From contig NZ_CP102770.1 of assembly GCF_038561935.1 (NCBI RefSeq), positions 5,890,001 to 5,954,000 on the forward strand: a stretch of DNA of 64,000 bases, read 5' to 3'. The position numbers and the translations under genes were made by a program. Below, piece by piece: positions 46,087 through 54,337 of the stretch; within the stretch, counting starts at the first letter, position 1; each line of letters starts with the position of its first letter. The stretch is from Myxococcus stipitatus (GTDB taxonomy: Bacteria > Myxococcota > Myxococcia > Myxococcales > Myxococcaceae). The notes under the pieces are model-generated. The model ran no database searches. It had not been told where the DNA came from and worked only from the letters and a program-made list of their open reading frames with translations.

Positions 46087-47283
46087 CTACACGGCCTGGA
46101 GCACGTAGAACTTGAGGTACTTGCCCTCGGGGAACTGGAGCCGCACCGGGTGGTCCGGCGGCTGGTAGCGCTCCTCGACGAGCGCCAGGTCGACGCCCGC
46201 CTTGAAGCCGGCCTCGCGCACCGCGCCCATGAACTCGTCCGGACTCACGCGCGCCGAACACGACGCCGTGGCCAGGAGTCCCCCTGGACGGAGAATCGCC
46301 AGCGCCTGCCGGTTGAGCGAGGCATACCCGTCAATGGCCGCCTGCACCGCGCGCTGGCTCTTCGCGAAGGCCGGCGGGTCCAGGATGAGCAGGTCGAAGG
46401 TGCGGCCCTCGTCCTTGAACGACTGGATGACCTTGAACACGTCCGCCGCGAGGAAGTCGTGCTTCTCCGCCGGCAGCCCGTTGCGCGTGAAGTTCTCGCG
46501 CGCCAGGGCGATGGCCTCCGGGTCCAGGTCCACCGAGAACACGCTGTTCGCGCCCCCGAGCGCCGCGTTCACGGAGAAGCCACCGCTGAAGCTGAAGCAG
46601 TTGAGCACGTCCCGGCCCTTGGCCAGCCGCCGGATGAGGTGGCGGTTCTCGCGCTGGTCCAGGAAGAAGCCGGTCTTCTGTCCCTTCCACACGTCCACCA
46701 TGAACGTGGCGCCACGCTCGCGGATGGCGATCTGCTCGGGCGCCTCGGGCCCGTACAGCATGCGGCCGGAGCCACGGCCCTCGTCCTCTTCCACGTCGTC
46801 GCGCGCCAGCTCGTCACGGCCGACGATGCCCTTGAGCCCCGGCACGCCCGCCTTCAGCGCCTCGACGATGAGGGGCCGATAGGGCGTGAGTCCCGCCGAG
46901 TACAGCTTGAGCACCGCCCAGCCCGCGTAGAGGTCCACCACCACGCCCGGCAGTCCGTCGCCCTCGCCATGAATCAGGCGGTAGCTGTCCGTGTCCGTCA
47001 GGTCGATGAGCGCCTGGCGCTCGGCCAGGGCCCGCTTGACCCTGCGCGCGATGAAGTTCGAGTCGACGGTGTCCCGAGGGTCGCGCGTCAGCACGCGCAC
47101 CGCGATGGCCGAGTGCGGGTCGTAGTACCCCCGCGCGACGAACTTCCCGTTCTCCGTCAGGTCCACCACGCTGCCGGCGGGAATCCTCGGCACGTGCTCC
47201 AGCGCCTTGCGAAACACCCACGGGTGTCCCGCGCGCAGGTGACGTCCCAGTCCACGCGCCAGCTCCAGCTTCACGACATTCAC
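46087..47283 (-). CDS. 23S rRNA m5C methyltransferase, RlmI-like
   Basis: 398-residue SAM-dependent methyltransferase. Order: PUA-like N-terminal domain (GHPWVFRKALEHVP, VARGYYDPHSAIAVRVL), middle domain with DGLPGVVVDLY, then Rossmann domain with KTGFFLDQRENR, NCFSFSGGFSVNAALGGA, and the motif IV sequence LDPPAFAKSQRAV. RlmI methylates C1962 of 23S rRNA; the catalytic Cys of the SCS-type motif appears in LATASCSARVSPDEF. Start GTG 47283 has GAGGAG seven bases upstream and lies four bases from the HAD gene stop. Confidence 0.85.
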   Translation of the reverse strand: MNVVKLELARGLGRHLRAGHPWVFRKALEHVPRIPAGSVVDLTENGKFVARGYYDPHSAIAVRVLTRDPRDTVDSNFIARRVKRALAERQALIDLTDTDSYRLIHGEGDGLPGVVVDLYAGWAVLKLYSAGLTPYRPLIVEALKAGVPGLKGIVGRDELARDDVEEDEGRGSGRMLYGPEAPEQIAIRERGATFMVDVWKGQKTGFFLDQRENRHLIRRLAKGRDVLNCFSFSGGFSVNAALGGANSVFSVDLDPEAIALARENFTRNGLPAEKHDFLAADVFKVIQSFKDEGRTFDLLILDPPAFAKSQRAVQAAIDGYASLNRQALAILRPGGLLATASCSARVSPDEFMGAVREAGFKAGVDLALVEERYQPPDHPVRLQFPEGKYLKFYVLQAV

Positions 47284-47287
47284 GGTG

Positions 47288-48112
47288 TCACTCCTCGAGG
47301 GCCCCTCGGCCCCGCCGGGCAAGGAGGGCTCGGGCCAGTTCCTCGAAGCCCTTCCCCTCGGCAGCCCGGGTAATGAAGGCCGGCGGCGCTTCGATGCGGT
47401 CCAGCACCGAGCGCACGTTGGCCACGCCCACTCCCAGACCGAAGGCCTGGAACATCGGGGCGTCGTTGAAAGAATCCCCCACGTACACGTAGCGGCCGTC
47501 CCGGGGCTCCAGCTTCTCCCCCCACGCCACCCGTGCGAAGCGCTTCGTCGCGCTCAGCTTGTCGAACCGTCCCAGCCAGCAGTTCACGTGCACCGACGAG
47601 CGGACCGCCGTCACCCCCCGAGCCCGCAAGAGCGACTCGATGCGCGACGCTCCCTCATCCCCCAGCCGGGCCTCCTCGTTGTAGTCCACGGCCAGGTCCA
47701 CTTCCGTGTACGTGCTGTCCACCGACAGCCGCGCCCCCGGCACCTGCTTCAACACCCGGGAGACCTCGCGCTGCAGGCGCTTCCGGTTCTCCACCCGCTC
47801 GGCGGGCGGCTCCAGGTACACCTTGCGCAGCCCTCGGGCGCCTCGCAGGAAGAACAGCCCACCGTTCTCCACGATGACGCCATCCACCGGGAGCTGCCGC
47901 GCCCAGGCCTCTCCCCAGCCCGCCGGCCTGCCGCTCACCAGCACCACCCGGAGGCCCGCGGCGGACAGCCGCTCCAACGCTCGCACGGTGTCCGCGCGCA
48001 GCCGGTGCCCCGTCGTCAGCGTGCCATCCACGTCCGTGAAGACACCCTCGACGCGGGACATGTCCGCCTCGCGCAGCGGGCGCGGGAGCTTCCCCTGGCT
48101 GTGAGCCGTCAT
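47288..48112 (-). CDS. HAD-superfamily phosphatase (Cof/MPGP type)
   Basis: 274-residue hydrolase. Motif I FTDVDGTLT (D27, D29), motif II LVSGRPA, motif III Lys in the region LSATKRF, motif IV VGDSFNDAPMF. The cap domain is the type IIB beta-alpha-beta form found in sucrose-phosphate and mannosyl-3-phosphoglycerate phosphatases. The substrate cannot be told. Its ATG at 48112 overlaps the stop of the upstream helical protein by one base (TGATG). Likely operon with the RlmI-like gene. Confidence 0.8.
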   Translation of the reverse strand: MTAHSQGKLPRPLREADMSRVEGVFTDVDGTLTTGHRLRADTVRALERLSAAGLRVVLVSGRPAGWGEAWARQLPVDGVIVENGGLFFLRGARGLRKVYLEPPAERVENRKRLQREVSRVLKQVPGARLSVDSTYTEVDLAVDYNEEARLGDEGASRIESLLRARGVTAVRSSVHVNCWLGRFDKLSATKRFARVAWGEKLEPRDGRYVYVGDSFNDAPMFQAFGLGVGVANVRSVLDRIEAPPAFITRAAEGKGFEELARALLARRGRGALEE

Positions 48113-49272
48113 CACATCACGTCCAGTTGGGCCAGCAGCCCCTGGAAGATCTCGATGGTGACACGCAGCTCCGGCCCCGTGAGCTGGGCCAGCGGCTGCT
48201 TGCGCGCCTTGCGCAGGAATGCATCCAGGTCCGAGGCCCGCCCATAGAGCGACTGGGCCCGCGTCGCCGCCTCCGCCAGCATCTTCGCGGCCACGGGCGC
48301 GTCGGAGTCCGCCAGCGACAAGGCTCGCTCCAGCGTCACACCGCAGGAGGCCCACACCTCGCGGTCATGGATGATGAGGATCTGCCGCTGGTTCACCGCG
48401 GCCAGGCCGCGAACGAACGCCTCCAGCTCTCCCACCACCTTGAGCAGGTCCGCTCGCACGGGATTGGCGAGGATCGCCAGCCGCCCCACCTCCGCGCGCA
48501 TCTCCACGATGTGCCGCTTGTCCTGCGCGCGCAGGTTCCGGTACGCGGCGGTGCGGCCGAAGGCATCCATCTCCGTCTGGAGCTGCTGCGCGTTCCACTG
48601 CACGTCCTCGGGCTCGGCGTCACGGACCTTGTTGAGGCGCGCGGCGAGGATGCGGCCCAGGTCCGCGGTGATGGCCCGCACGGTGACGGCGGCCTTCACC
48701 TCCGCCTCGTGGCCCGGGACGACTTGCGCACGCGTCACTTCACCGAAGCTGCTCGCCGTCTCGAAGACGAGGTTGCTGACCTGCTCGCGGAAGCGCGCGC
48801 GGAAGCGTTGGATCTCCGCGAGCAGCGTCCAGCGGTCGCTCACGACGGAGGGGTTGCGCATCGCCTCGCCGAGCTGCGTGACGCCCTGGGCCAGCTGGGT
48901 CATCGCGTCGTGGAGCATCATCGCCGGCTCGCGCGCGCGCCCGCTGTTCACCAGGTCCGCGACGTTGGCCGCGGGCTGGGCGGGGAACTGCTCACGGATG
49001 ACGTTGAGCAGGGCGTTGACGTCCATCACCGTGTCCCGGATGACGGGCGCCATCTCCTCCCACAGGGACAGGTCGGGGCTGGAGTCCACCACCGGCGTTT
49101 CGTACTTCACCAGGTCCATGTCGCTCAGCCGGCCAATGGCCTGGGCAGCGGCGGCATACACCTTTCGCAACCGGCCGGCGAAAGCGCCGTCGGCATGGGC
49201 TTGGAGGAGCTCCTCCAGCCTCGGGGTCAATGAGGTCTGCGGGTTTTCAGCGTCAGCGGACACGGGGGGCAC
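48112..49272 (-). CDS. Helical protein of unknown function
   Basis: 386 residues, all predicted helix, rich in Ala, Glu, Arg and Leu. No signal peptide or transmembrane segment. Read from GTG 49272 (VPPVSADAENPQTSLTPRLE). The Shine-Dalgarno is weak, so an internal start is possible. Segments such as LGRILAARLNKVRDAEPEDV and LLKVVGELEAFVRGLAAVNQ may form a coiled-coil bundle. Its stop overlaps the HAD start, so they are coexpressed. I do not recognise a family. Confidence 0.65.
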   Translation of the reverse strand: MPPVSADAENPQTSLTPRLEELLQAHADGAFAGRLRKVYAAAAQAIGRLSDMDLVKYETPVVDSSPDLSLWEEMAPVIRDTVMDVNALLNVIREQFPAQPAANVADLVNSGRAREPAMMLHDAMTQLAQGVTQLGEAMRNPSVVSDRWTLLAEIQRFRARFREQVSNLVFETASSFGEVTRAQVVPGHEAEVKAAVTVRAITADLGRILAARLNKVRDAEPEDVQWNAQQLQTEMDAFGRTAAYRNLRAQDKRHIVEMRAEVGRLAILANPVRADLLKVVGELEAFVRGLAAVNQRQILIIHDREVWASCGVTLERALSLADSDAPVAAKMLAEAATRAQSLYGRASDLDAFLRKARKQPLAQLTGPELRVTIEIFQGLLAQLDVM

Positions 49273-49352
49273 ACTCTAGCGCTCGACTTCCGCGCGGGGG
49301 AGTTCTAGCACTCGGACTGGGGCCGCGCCGCAAGGCCCGGGAGCGCTACGGG

Positions 49353-50294
49353 ATGATTCAGGTCTGTCTGTTCAGGGACGGAACCCTCTTCACCGGGGGT
49401 GAGGAGCTGCTCGGGGAAGACGGCCGCAAGTGGGTGGACGTGCTCCAGCCAGACGAGGCGACCATGGCCCGGCTGGCCGAGCGCTTCGGCCTCCACAAGC
49501 TCGCCGTCGAGGACTGCCTCCACCTGGACCAGCGCCCCAAGCTGGAGGAGTACCCCAACCACGTCTTCGTCGTGCTCCAGGGCTTCACCGCCGGCAAGAA
49601 CGTGTGCGACCTGACGATGCATGAGCATCACTTCTTCCTCGCGAAGGAGTGGATCATCAGCGTGCACGAGCTGCCCTTCCTGGGCCTGGAGACCATCATC
49701 CAGCGCGTGCGCCAGGACCCGGCGTCGACCTTGGGACGCGGCACGGACTTCATGCTGTACCTCATGGCGGACGCGCTCGTGGATGCGCAGTTCCCCATCC
49801 TCGACAGCTTCAGCGAGGAGCTGGAGGACCTGGAGGTCGCCATCTTCGAGAAGGCGGAGAAGTCCCACCTGCAACGCATCTTCGAGATGAAGCGGATGCT
49901 CGTGCAGCTGCGCCGCGTGCTCTCGCCGCAGCGGGATGTGGTGGGGCTCATGGCGCGGCGTGGGATTCCCCATGTGGATGAGCGCTCCACGCTCTACTTC
50001 CGCGACGTGTATGACCACCTGGTGCGGCTGTACGAGCAGATCGACTCCGGCCGGGACATCCTGGGCAACGTGATGGACGGCTACCTGTCCATGGTGGCGA
50101 ACAAGACGAACGACATCACCAAGCAGCTCACCATCTTCGCCACCATCTTCCTGCCGCTCTCGTTCATCGTTGGATTCTTCGGACAGAACTTCGATGAACT
50201 GTCCGGAACGGGCTTCTACATCTCCATGTGGGCGATGATTGTCGCCCTGCCCATCAGCTTGTTCTTCTGGTTCAAGCACAAGCAGTGGCTCTGA
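49353..50294 (+). CDS. CorA-like divalent cation transporter with a GQN motif
   Basis: 313-residue 2-TM-GxN transporter. Large N-terminal cytoplasmic domain (VDVLQPDEATMARLAERFGL..., EDCLHLDQRPKLEEY), long helix 150-250, TM1 around 258-277 (QLTIFATIFLPLSFIVGFFG), then the signature G277-Q278-N279 followed by TM2 (FYISMWAMIVALPISLFFWF) and the basic C-terminus KHKQWL. Usual CorA is GMN; the Met is replaced by Gln here. CorA channels form homopentamers for Mg2+ and Co2+. Ion selectivity of the GQN form is open. Confidence 0.85.
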   Translation: MIQVCLFRDGTLFTGGEELLGEDGRKWVDVLQPDEATMARLAERFGLHKLAVEDCLHLDQRPKLEEYPNHVFVVLQGFTAGKNVCDLTMHEHHFFLAKEWIISVHELPFLGLETIIQRVRQDPASTLGRGTDFMLYLMADALVDAQFPILDSFSEELEDLEVAIFEKAEKSHLQRIFEMKRMLVQLRRVLSPQRDVVGLMARRGIPHVDERSTLYFRDVYDHLVRLYEQIDSGRDILGNVMDGYLSMVANKTNDITKQLTIFATIFLPLSFIVGFFGQNFDELSGTGFYISMWAMIVALPISLFFWFKHKQWL

Positions 50295-50312
50295 GCGCCC
50301 GCGCGAGGACAC

Positions 50313-51095
50313 ATGCCGACCTTCACCTTGGATGGACTCCCCCTGCACTACCGCGACGTGGGCCAGGGCCCCGCGGTGCTGCTGCTGCACGCCTTTCCCC
50401 TCCACGGCGGCGCCTTCGACGCGCAGGTGAACGCGCTCTCGTCGCGCTACCGCTTCATCGTCCCGGACATCCGAGGCTTCGGACAGAGCAAGCCCGGTGC
50501 GGGCCCCACGCCAATGTCGCGCATCGCCGAGGACGCACTGGCCCTGCTCGACTCGCTGAACATCGACCGGGCCGTGGTGGGCGGCGTCTCCATGGGCGGC
50601 TACGCGGCCATGGCCCTGCTGCGCGAGGACGCGGGACGCGTGGCGGGACTCGTGTTGATGAACACGCAGTGCACCGCGGATGACGACGCGGGCAAGGCGC
50701 GCCGGGAAGCCTCCGCGCTCGAGGCCTTGGACAAGGGCGCGGCCCCCCTCATCCAGGCGCTCCTGCCCAAGCTGGTCGCCGAAGGCCCCTCCTCTTCCGT
50801 CGGGCGCGAGGTCGAGGGACTCATGCGCACGGCCTCCCGCGAGGGCATCGCCGCCGCGCAGCGAGGCATGGCGCTGCGGCCGGACAGCAAGGACATCCTC
50901 GCGCGCTACGCCGGCCCGGCGCTGGTGGTGGTGGGCGAGCACGACCCCATCACCCCGCTGGAGAAGGCGAAGCAGATGGTGGACCTCATCACTGGCGCGC
51001 GGCTGGAGGTCATCCCCGGCGCCGCGCATCTGGCCAACCAGGAGCAGCCCGAGCGCGTCAACGCCGTGCTCGACTCGTTCCTCTCCTCCCTCTGA
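50313..51095 (+). CDS. Alpha/beta hydrolase
   Basis: 260-residue soluble hydrolase of the epoxide hydrolase/haloperoxidase type. Oxyanion region LLLHAFPLHGG, nucleophile elbow GGVSMGGYA (S93), acid in VVVGEHDPITPLEKA and base in PGAAHLANQEQPERV. Full Ser-Asp-His triad. Lies 18 bases after the CorA-like gene, probably cotranscribed. Substrate unknown. Confidence 0.85.
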   Translation: MPTFTLDGLPLHYRDVGQGPAVLLLHAFPLHGGAFDAQVNALSSRYRFIVPDIRGFGQSKPGAGPTPMSRIAEDALALLDSLNIDRAVVGGVSMGGYAAMALLREDAGRVAGLVLMNTQCTADDDAGKARREASALEALDKGAAPLIQALLPKLVAEGPSSSVGREVEGLMRTASREGIAAAQRGMALRPDSKDILARYAGPALVVVGEHDPITPLEKAKQMVDLITGARLEVIPGAAHLANQEQPERVNAVLDSFLSSL

Positions 51096-51107
51096 CGAAG
51101 GGAGGAG

Positions 51108-52283
51108 TCAGCGGCCGCGAGCCTTCGCGCGCCGGGCATCCTCGAGCACGTGGGTCCTGAGCAGGTAGCCGAAGCCCGCGTTCTGGAGCCGGAGGACCAG
51201 GTCGGTCCGCGTCCCGCCCAAGAGGACGGCCGCGTCGTCCAGGTCCCACTCCGCGCTGGCCATTTGTTGCAGCAGGTACGCCCGGCGCGTCTGGGCCGCG
51301 GAGAGCCGGTAGGTCTTGAGGTACTCCAGCCTCCCGTCAGGCCCCGTGATGACCTCGCCCAGGTGGTTCTCCTGGGTGGGCACGAGGCTCGTGTGGAAGT
51401 GCTGGAGGAGGAAGGGTCCCGCCTCGTAGACCTTCCAGGCCGTCACATCCACGCCGAACAAACCTCCCGCCATGACGCCATGGAAGGTGGCCCAGTCCTC
51501 GCGCATGCGCGACACCTGTGCTCGGAGGTCCGCGACGCTGGACACCTGGCTTGCGTCGAGGCGCAGCCCGAAGTCCTCCACCACCTGGAGGTAGCCGTAC
51601 TGCAGCAGCAGGTCGCCGTAGACGTCCTCGAGCAAGGTTCGGTGCAGGCAGCGGTAGTCGTACGGGTGCGCGACGATAAAGGCGGAGAGCAGCTCATCCG
51701 CGTTGAAGAGCAGCAACCCCACCTGCCGCTCATGCAGCTCGAAGGTGCGCAGCGCTCCGTCCAACGCGAAGCTCGCCCAGCCGGGAATCGAGGCCTCGCT
51801 GCGCGGATTCAGCCCACGCGACAAGCCGTCCTTCGAGTACTCGGACCATGCGATTTCCGGCCCACCGAAGTACCGCGTCAGGAAGCCCTCCATCGCGATG
51901 TGGAGCGGCAACATGCGCAGCTGGTTGCGGTCCTCGCGGTGCGCCATGCGGTGCAGCAGGCGGACCGAGACGGGGCCTGCCTCCATCTTCTTCGTGTCAT
52001 GGGACTGCAGGCGCGTGCCGTAGACGGCCTCCGCCTGACGGTTGCCCCAGGTCATCACCAGGCCATGGGGAATGTACGAGACATACTTGAGGCCCGCGGC
52101 CCCCAGCTCCCGGCGGAGCGTCACCTCGGACAACGCGCCGCCGTAGTCCCGGTAGGCGAAGCGAAGGTCATCCCGCACCTCGTCCCGCAGCACGGGCACC
52201 AGCCGCATCTGTCCCCAGACCTGCGAGGGCGCGAGCCGCAGCCCATCGAGCTCCAGGCGTTGGATGAGCCGAGCGCGGCTCAT
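51108..52283 (-). CDS. Partner protein of the TROVE/vWA gene (ARPP-like)
   Basis: 391-residue soluble protein of unknown function. N-terminal block LAPSQVWGQMRLVPVLRDEV resembles the ARPP-type domain reported alongside vWA and TROVE-like genes; I recognise this only tentatively. The C-terminal half is largely helical with a Tyr/Leu-rich core (QYGYLQVVEDFGLRLD) and a terminal WDLDDAAVLLGGTRTDLVLR block. Its ATG overlaps the stop of the upstream vWA gene by four bases (ATGA), strongly linking the two. Confidence 0.6.
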   Translation of the reverse strand: MSRARLIQRLELDGLRLAPSQVWGQMRLVPVLRDEVRDDLRFAYRDYGGALSEVTLRRELGAAGLKYVSYIPHGLVMTWGNRQAEAVYGTRLQSHDTKKMEAGPVSVRLLHRMAHREDRNQLRMLPLHIAMEGFLTRYFGGPEIAWSEYSKDGLSRGLNPRSEASIPGWASFALDGALRTFELHERQVGLLLFNADELLSAFIVAHPYDYRCLHRTLLEDVYGDLLLQYGYLQVVEDFGLRLDASQVSSVADLRAQVSRMREDWATFHGVMAGGLFGVDVTAWKVYEAGPFLLQHFHTSLVPTQENHLGEVITGPDGRLEYLKTYRLSAAQTRRAYLLQQMASAEWDLDDAAVLLGGTRTDLVLRLQNAGFGYLLRTHVLEDARRAKARGR

Positions 52284-53749
52284 GACTCTTCCTCCTCTCG
52301 GGTGGGCTCGCTCCTGCGGGGCTCGCGCGCCAACCACGACGCCACCCGCGCGGCGAGATAACGCTCCAGCTCCGACAACGAAGCGGTGCCCTCCGCGAAG
52401 CGCGCGAAGCCCAGCACCGTCGGCACGTCCTCCGCGTCGCGCACGCCCACCGTCGCCACGGCCTCCCCCAGGGAGCGCGGCGCATGCTCATCCGCGTCGA
52501 AGACAGGATTCACGTGCACCAAGGCCGTGCGGCGTCCCGGGTCCAGGCGCTCGCGAAACACCCGCGTCAGCTCCGCCACGGCGCGCGGGGGATCATTGTC
52601 GTAGCCATCCGAGACGATGACCACCAGGTCCGGGCCCCACTCCAAGGCGTCCAGCAGCGGCGTGGCCAGGTCCGACTGCCCTCGCGCGACGACGCGCAGC
52701 GGGTCGTCCACGGGAGTCGTCCAGAACGCGCGGTACTCGCGAGCCGCGGCGCCCAGCAGATAGTGCGTCGCCAGCGCGACGCCCAGCGGACGGCGTCGCT
52801 TCTGGAGGGAGCCCGAGGTCGAATAGCTGTTGTCCAGCACCGCCGCCACGCGCCCCAGGGACGACGGAGCCCGCGCCAGCACCCTCGCGGAGGCGCGCTC
52901 CAGCGCGGTGTGCAGCTCCTCGCGGCGCTCCAGTCGGACAGGGTCCTTGAGCGCCAGCACGTAGAGGCACAGCTTCGTCAGTGGCGCACGGGACAGGTCC
53001 ACGGCGGGCACCTCGGCGCCGTCGCGGGCGGCGGACTCCTGGAGGCGCAGGCGCTCGGCCTGCGTCAATCGCGGCTCGATGCGCTGGAGGAACACGTCCC
53101 GCGGCACACCGTGCTTCTGCGCGAGCCCCTCCGCCACCGTGTACGGCAAATCGTAGAGCGCCTCCTGCGCGAAGTGGGCCTTGCGGAAGGTCTCCAGCAG
53201 CGGCTGGGAATAGACGCGCTTCTTCCAGCCGTGGAAGAGGAACGGCCCCAGCTCCCCCTCCAGCTTCAGGTGGCCATGAACGACGGTCGCACGCAGCTTG
53301 GCGCGGTACTTCACCGCGTCGAACGCGAGGTCCGCGCGTCCGGACAGGTACTCGCGGACGATGGCACGGGCCCTTCGGTTGTTGATGCGCCGCGAGCGCA
53401 GGGACTCCAGCACGCGATAGGCCCGCGGCGGCGGAAGGCGTCGCAGCGCCGCGGCGATGAGGGCGCCCTCCTCTCGACGCTCCTCGACATCCGCCGGGCT
53501 GCCGATGGCGAGCAGGTTGAGGATGATCTGCGCCTGGTTGAAGTGGTTGATGCCCGCCGCGAGCGTGCGGCGATAGAGGCGCCGATAGTTGCCGAGGATG
53601 TACTGGTGGAGGAACTCGATGGAGACCGACTGCCCTCTCGCGTCACCGTAGAACTCCCGCTGTCCCGTGCAGGAGAAACACGCGTTGACGAACATCACCA
53701 GGTCCTCGCGGGCGACCTGTTCGACGCGGACTTCGGCGGCCACGGGCAT
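52280..53749 (-). CDS. TROVE-like/vWA-domain protein
   Basis: 489 residues. N-terminal ~290 residues are alpha-helical and resemble a TROVE-type ring (NACFSCTGQREFYG, INHFNQAQIILNLLAIGSP, YRVLESLRSRRINNRRARAI). The C-terminal vWA domain (about 300-460) has an intact MIDAS: D306-N-S308-Y-S310, T363 (GQSDLATPL) and D381 (VIVSDGYDN). This is the domain order of Ro60-type RNA-binding proteins that bind Y RNA and misfolded RNA. ATG 53749 has GGAGG eleven bases upstream. Tightly coupled to the downstream unknown gene. TROVE identity is by pattern only; the vWA call is firmer. Confidence 0.65.
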   Translation of the reverse strand: MPVAAEVRVEQVAREDLVMFVNACFSCTGQREFYGDARGQSVSIEFLHQYILGNYRRLYRRTLAAGINHFNQAQIILNLLAIGSPADVEERREEGALIAAALRRLPPPRAYRVLESLRSRRINNRRARAIVREYLSGRADLAFDAVKYRAKLRATVVHGHLKLEGELGPFLFHGWKKRVYSQPLLETFRKAHFAQEALYDLPYTVAEGLAQKHGVPRDVFLQRIEPRLTQAERLRLQESAARDGAEVPAVDLSRAPLTKLCLYVLALKDPVRLERREELHTALERASARVLARAPSSLGRVAAVLDNSYSTSGSLQKRRRPLGVALATHYLLGAAAREYRAFWTTPVDDPLRVVARGQSDLATPLLDALEWGPDLVVIVSDGYDNDPPRAVAELTRVFRERLDPGRRTALVHVNPVFDADEHAPRSLGEAVATVGVRDAEDVPTVLGFARFAEGTASLSELERYLAARVASWLAREPRRSEPTREEEES

Positions 53750-53919
53750 CGTGCGCACAACCTCCGGACAGGAGAGATGAGCGCCGCTCGGGGAGAAGTG
53801 AAACGACCAGCGTGTCAGGCTCCAAAGGCATGATTCGGAAGTCGCATCGGAGTCCCGCGAGCGGCGCTCCGACGCTACCACACGCCACGAACCGGCGGTG
53901 CCTGACAGCCCTCAACGAC

Positions 53920-54300
53920 TCACGGCTGGCACGTCACCTCGGAGTTCTGCACGACGCAGGAGGCGCACGAGGCGGTCTCCACCAGCACGCCCTGGCGGCA
54001 CTCCAGCACGGCCTTGCCATCCCGACGGCACAGGCCCCGGCCCTCTGCGCTGGAGGCACATGCATCCCCGGCGTCGTTGCCCGAGGTATCGCAGCGCACG
54101 GCATCATCCGACTCGCGGCAGCCGAGCGGGCCACGGCAGGGCACCTCCCGCCACGTGCCGGAGCGGCACTCCAGCGCGAGGACGGCTTCCTGGCAGACGA
54201 AGCCACCTCCGTCACAGTCATCCCCCGCTTTGGGGCCACCGCAACCGGCGAAGAGGAGGGAGCCAACGACGGACACGAGGGCAAGGAGTGAGCGGTTCAT
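53920..54300 (-). CDS. Cys-rich lipoprotein with two homologous modules
   Basis: 126 residues. Signal peptide with lipobox LFAGC (C20). Twelve further cysteines. The two halves share a pattern: CQEAVLALECRSGTWREVPC and CRRDGKAVLECRQGVLVETA followed by C, suggesting an internal duplication stabilised by disulfides. Similar small Cys-rich lipoproteins are abundant in myxobacteria. No catalytic motif. Stand-alone gene between the vWA pair and the dipeptidase. Confidence 0.75.
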   Translation of the reverse strand: MNRSLLALVSVVGSLLFAGCGGPKAGDDCDGGGFVCQEAVLALECRSGTWREVPCRGPLGCRESDDAVRCDTSGNDAGDACASSAEGRGLCRRDGKAVLECRQGVLVETASCASCVVQNSEVTCQP

Positions 54301-54337
54301 GAGCGTCCAACGAATATTTCGAGCGTCCCGCCGCCGG

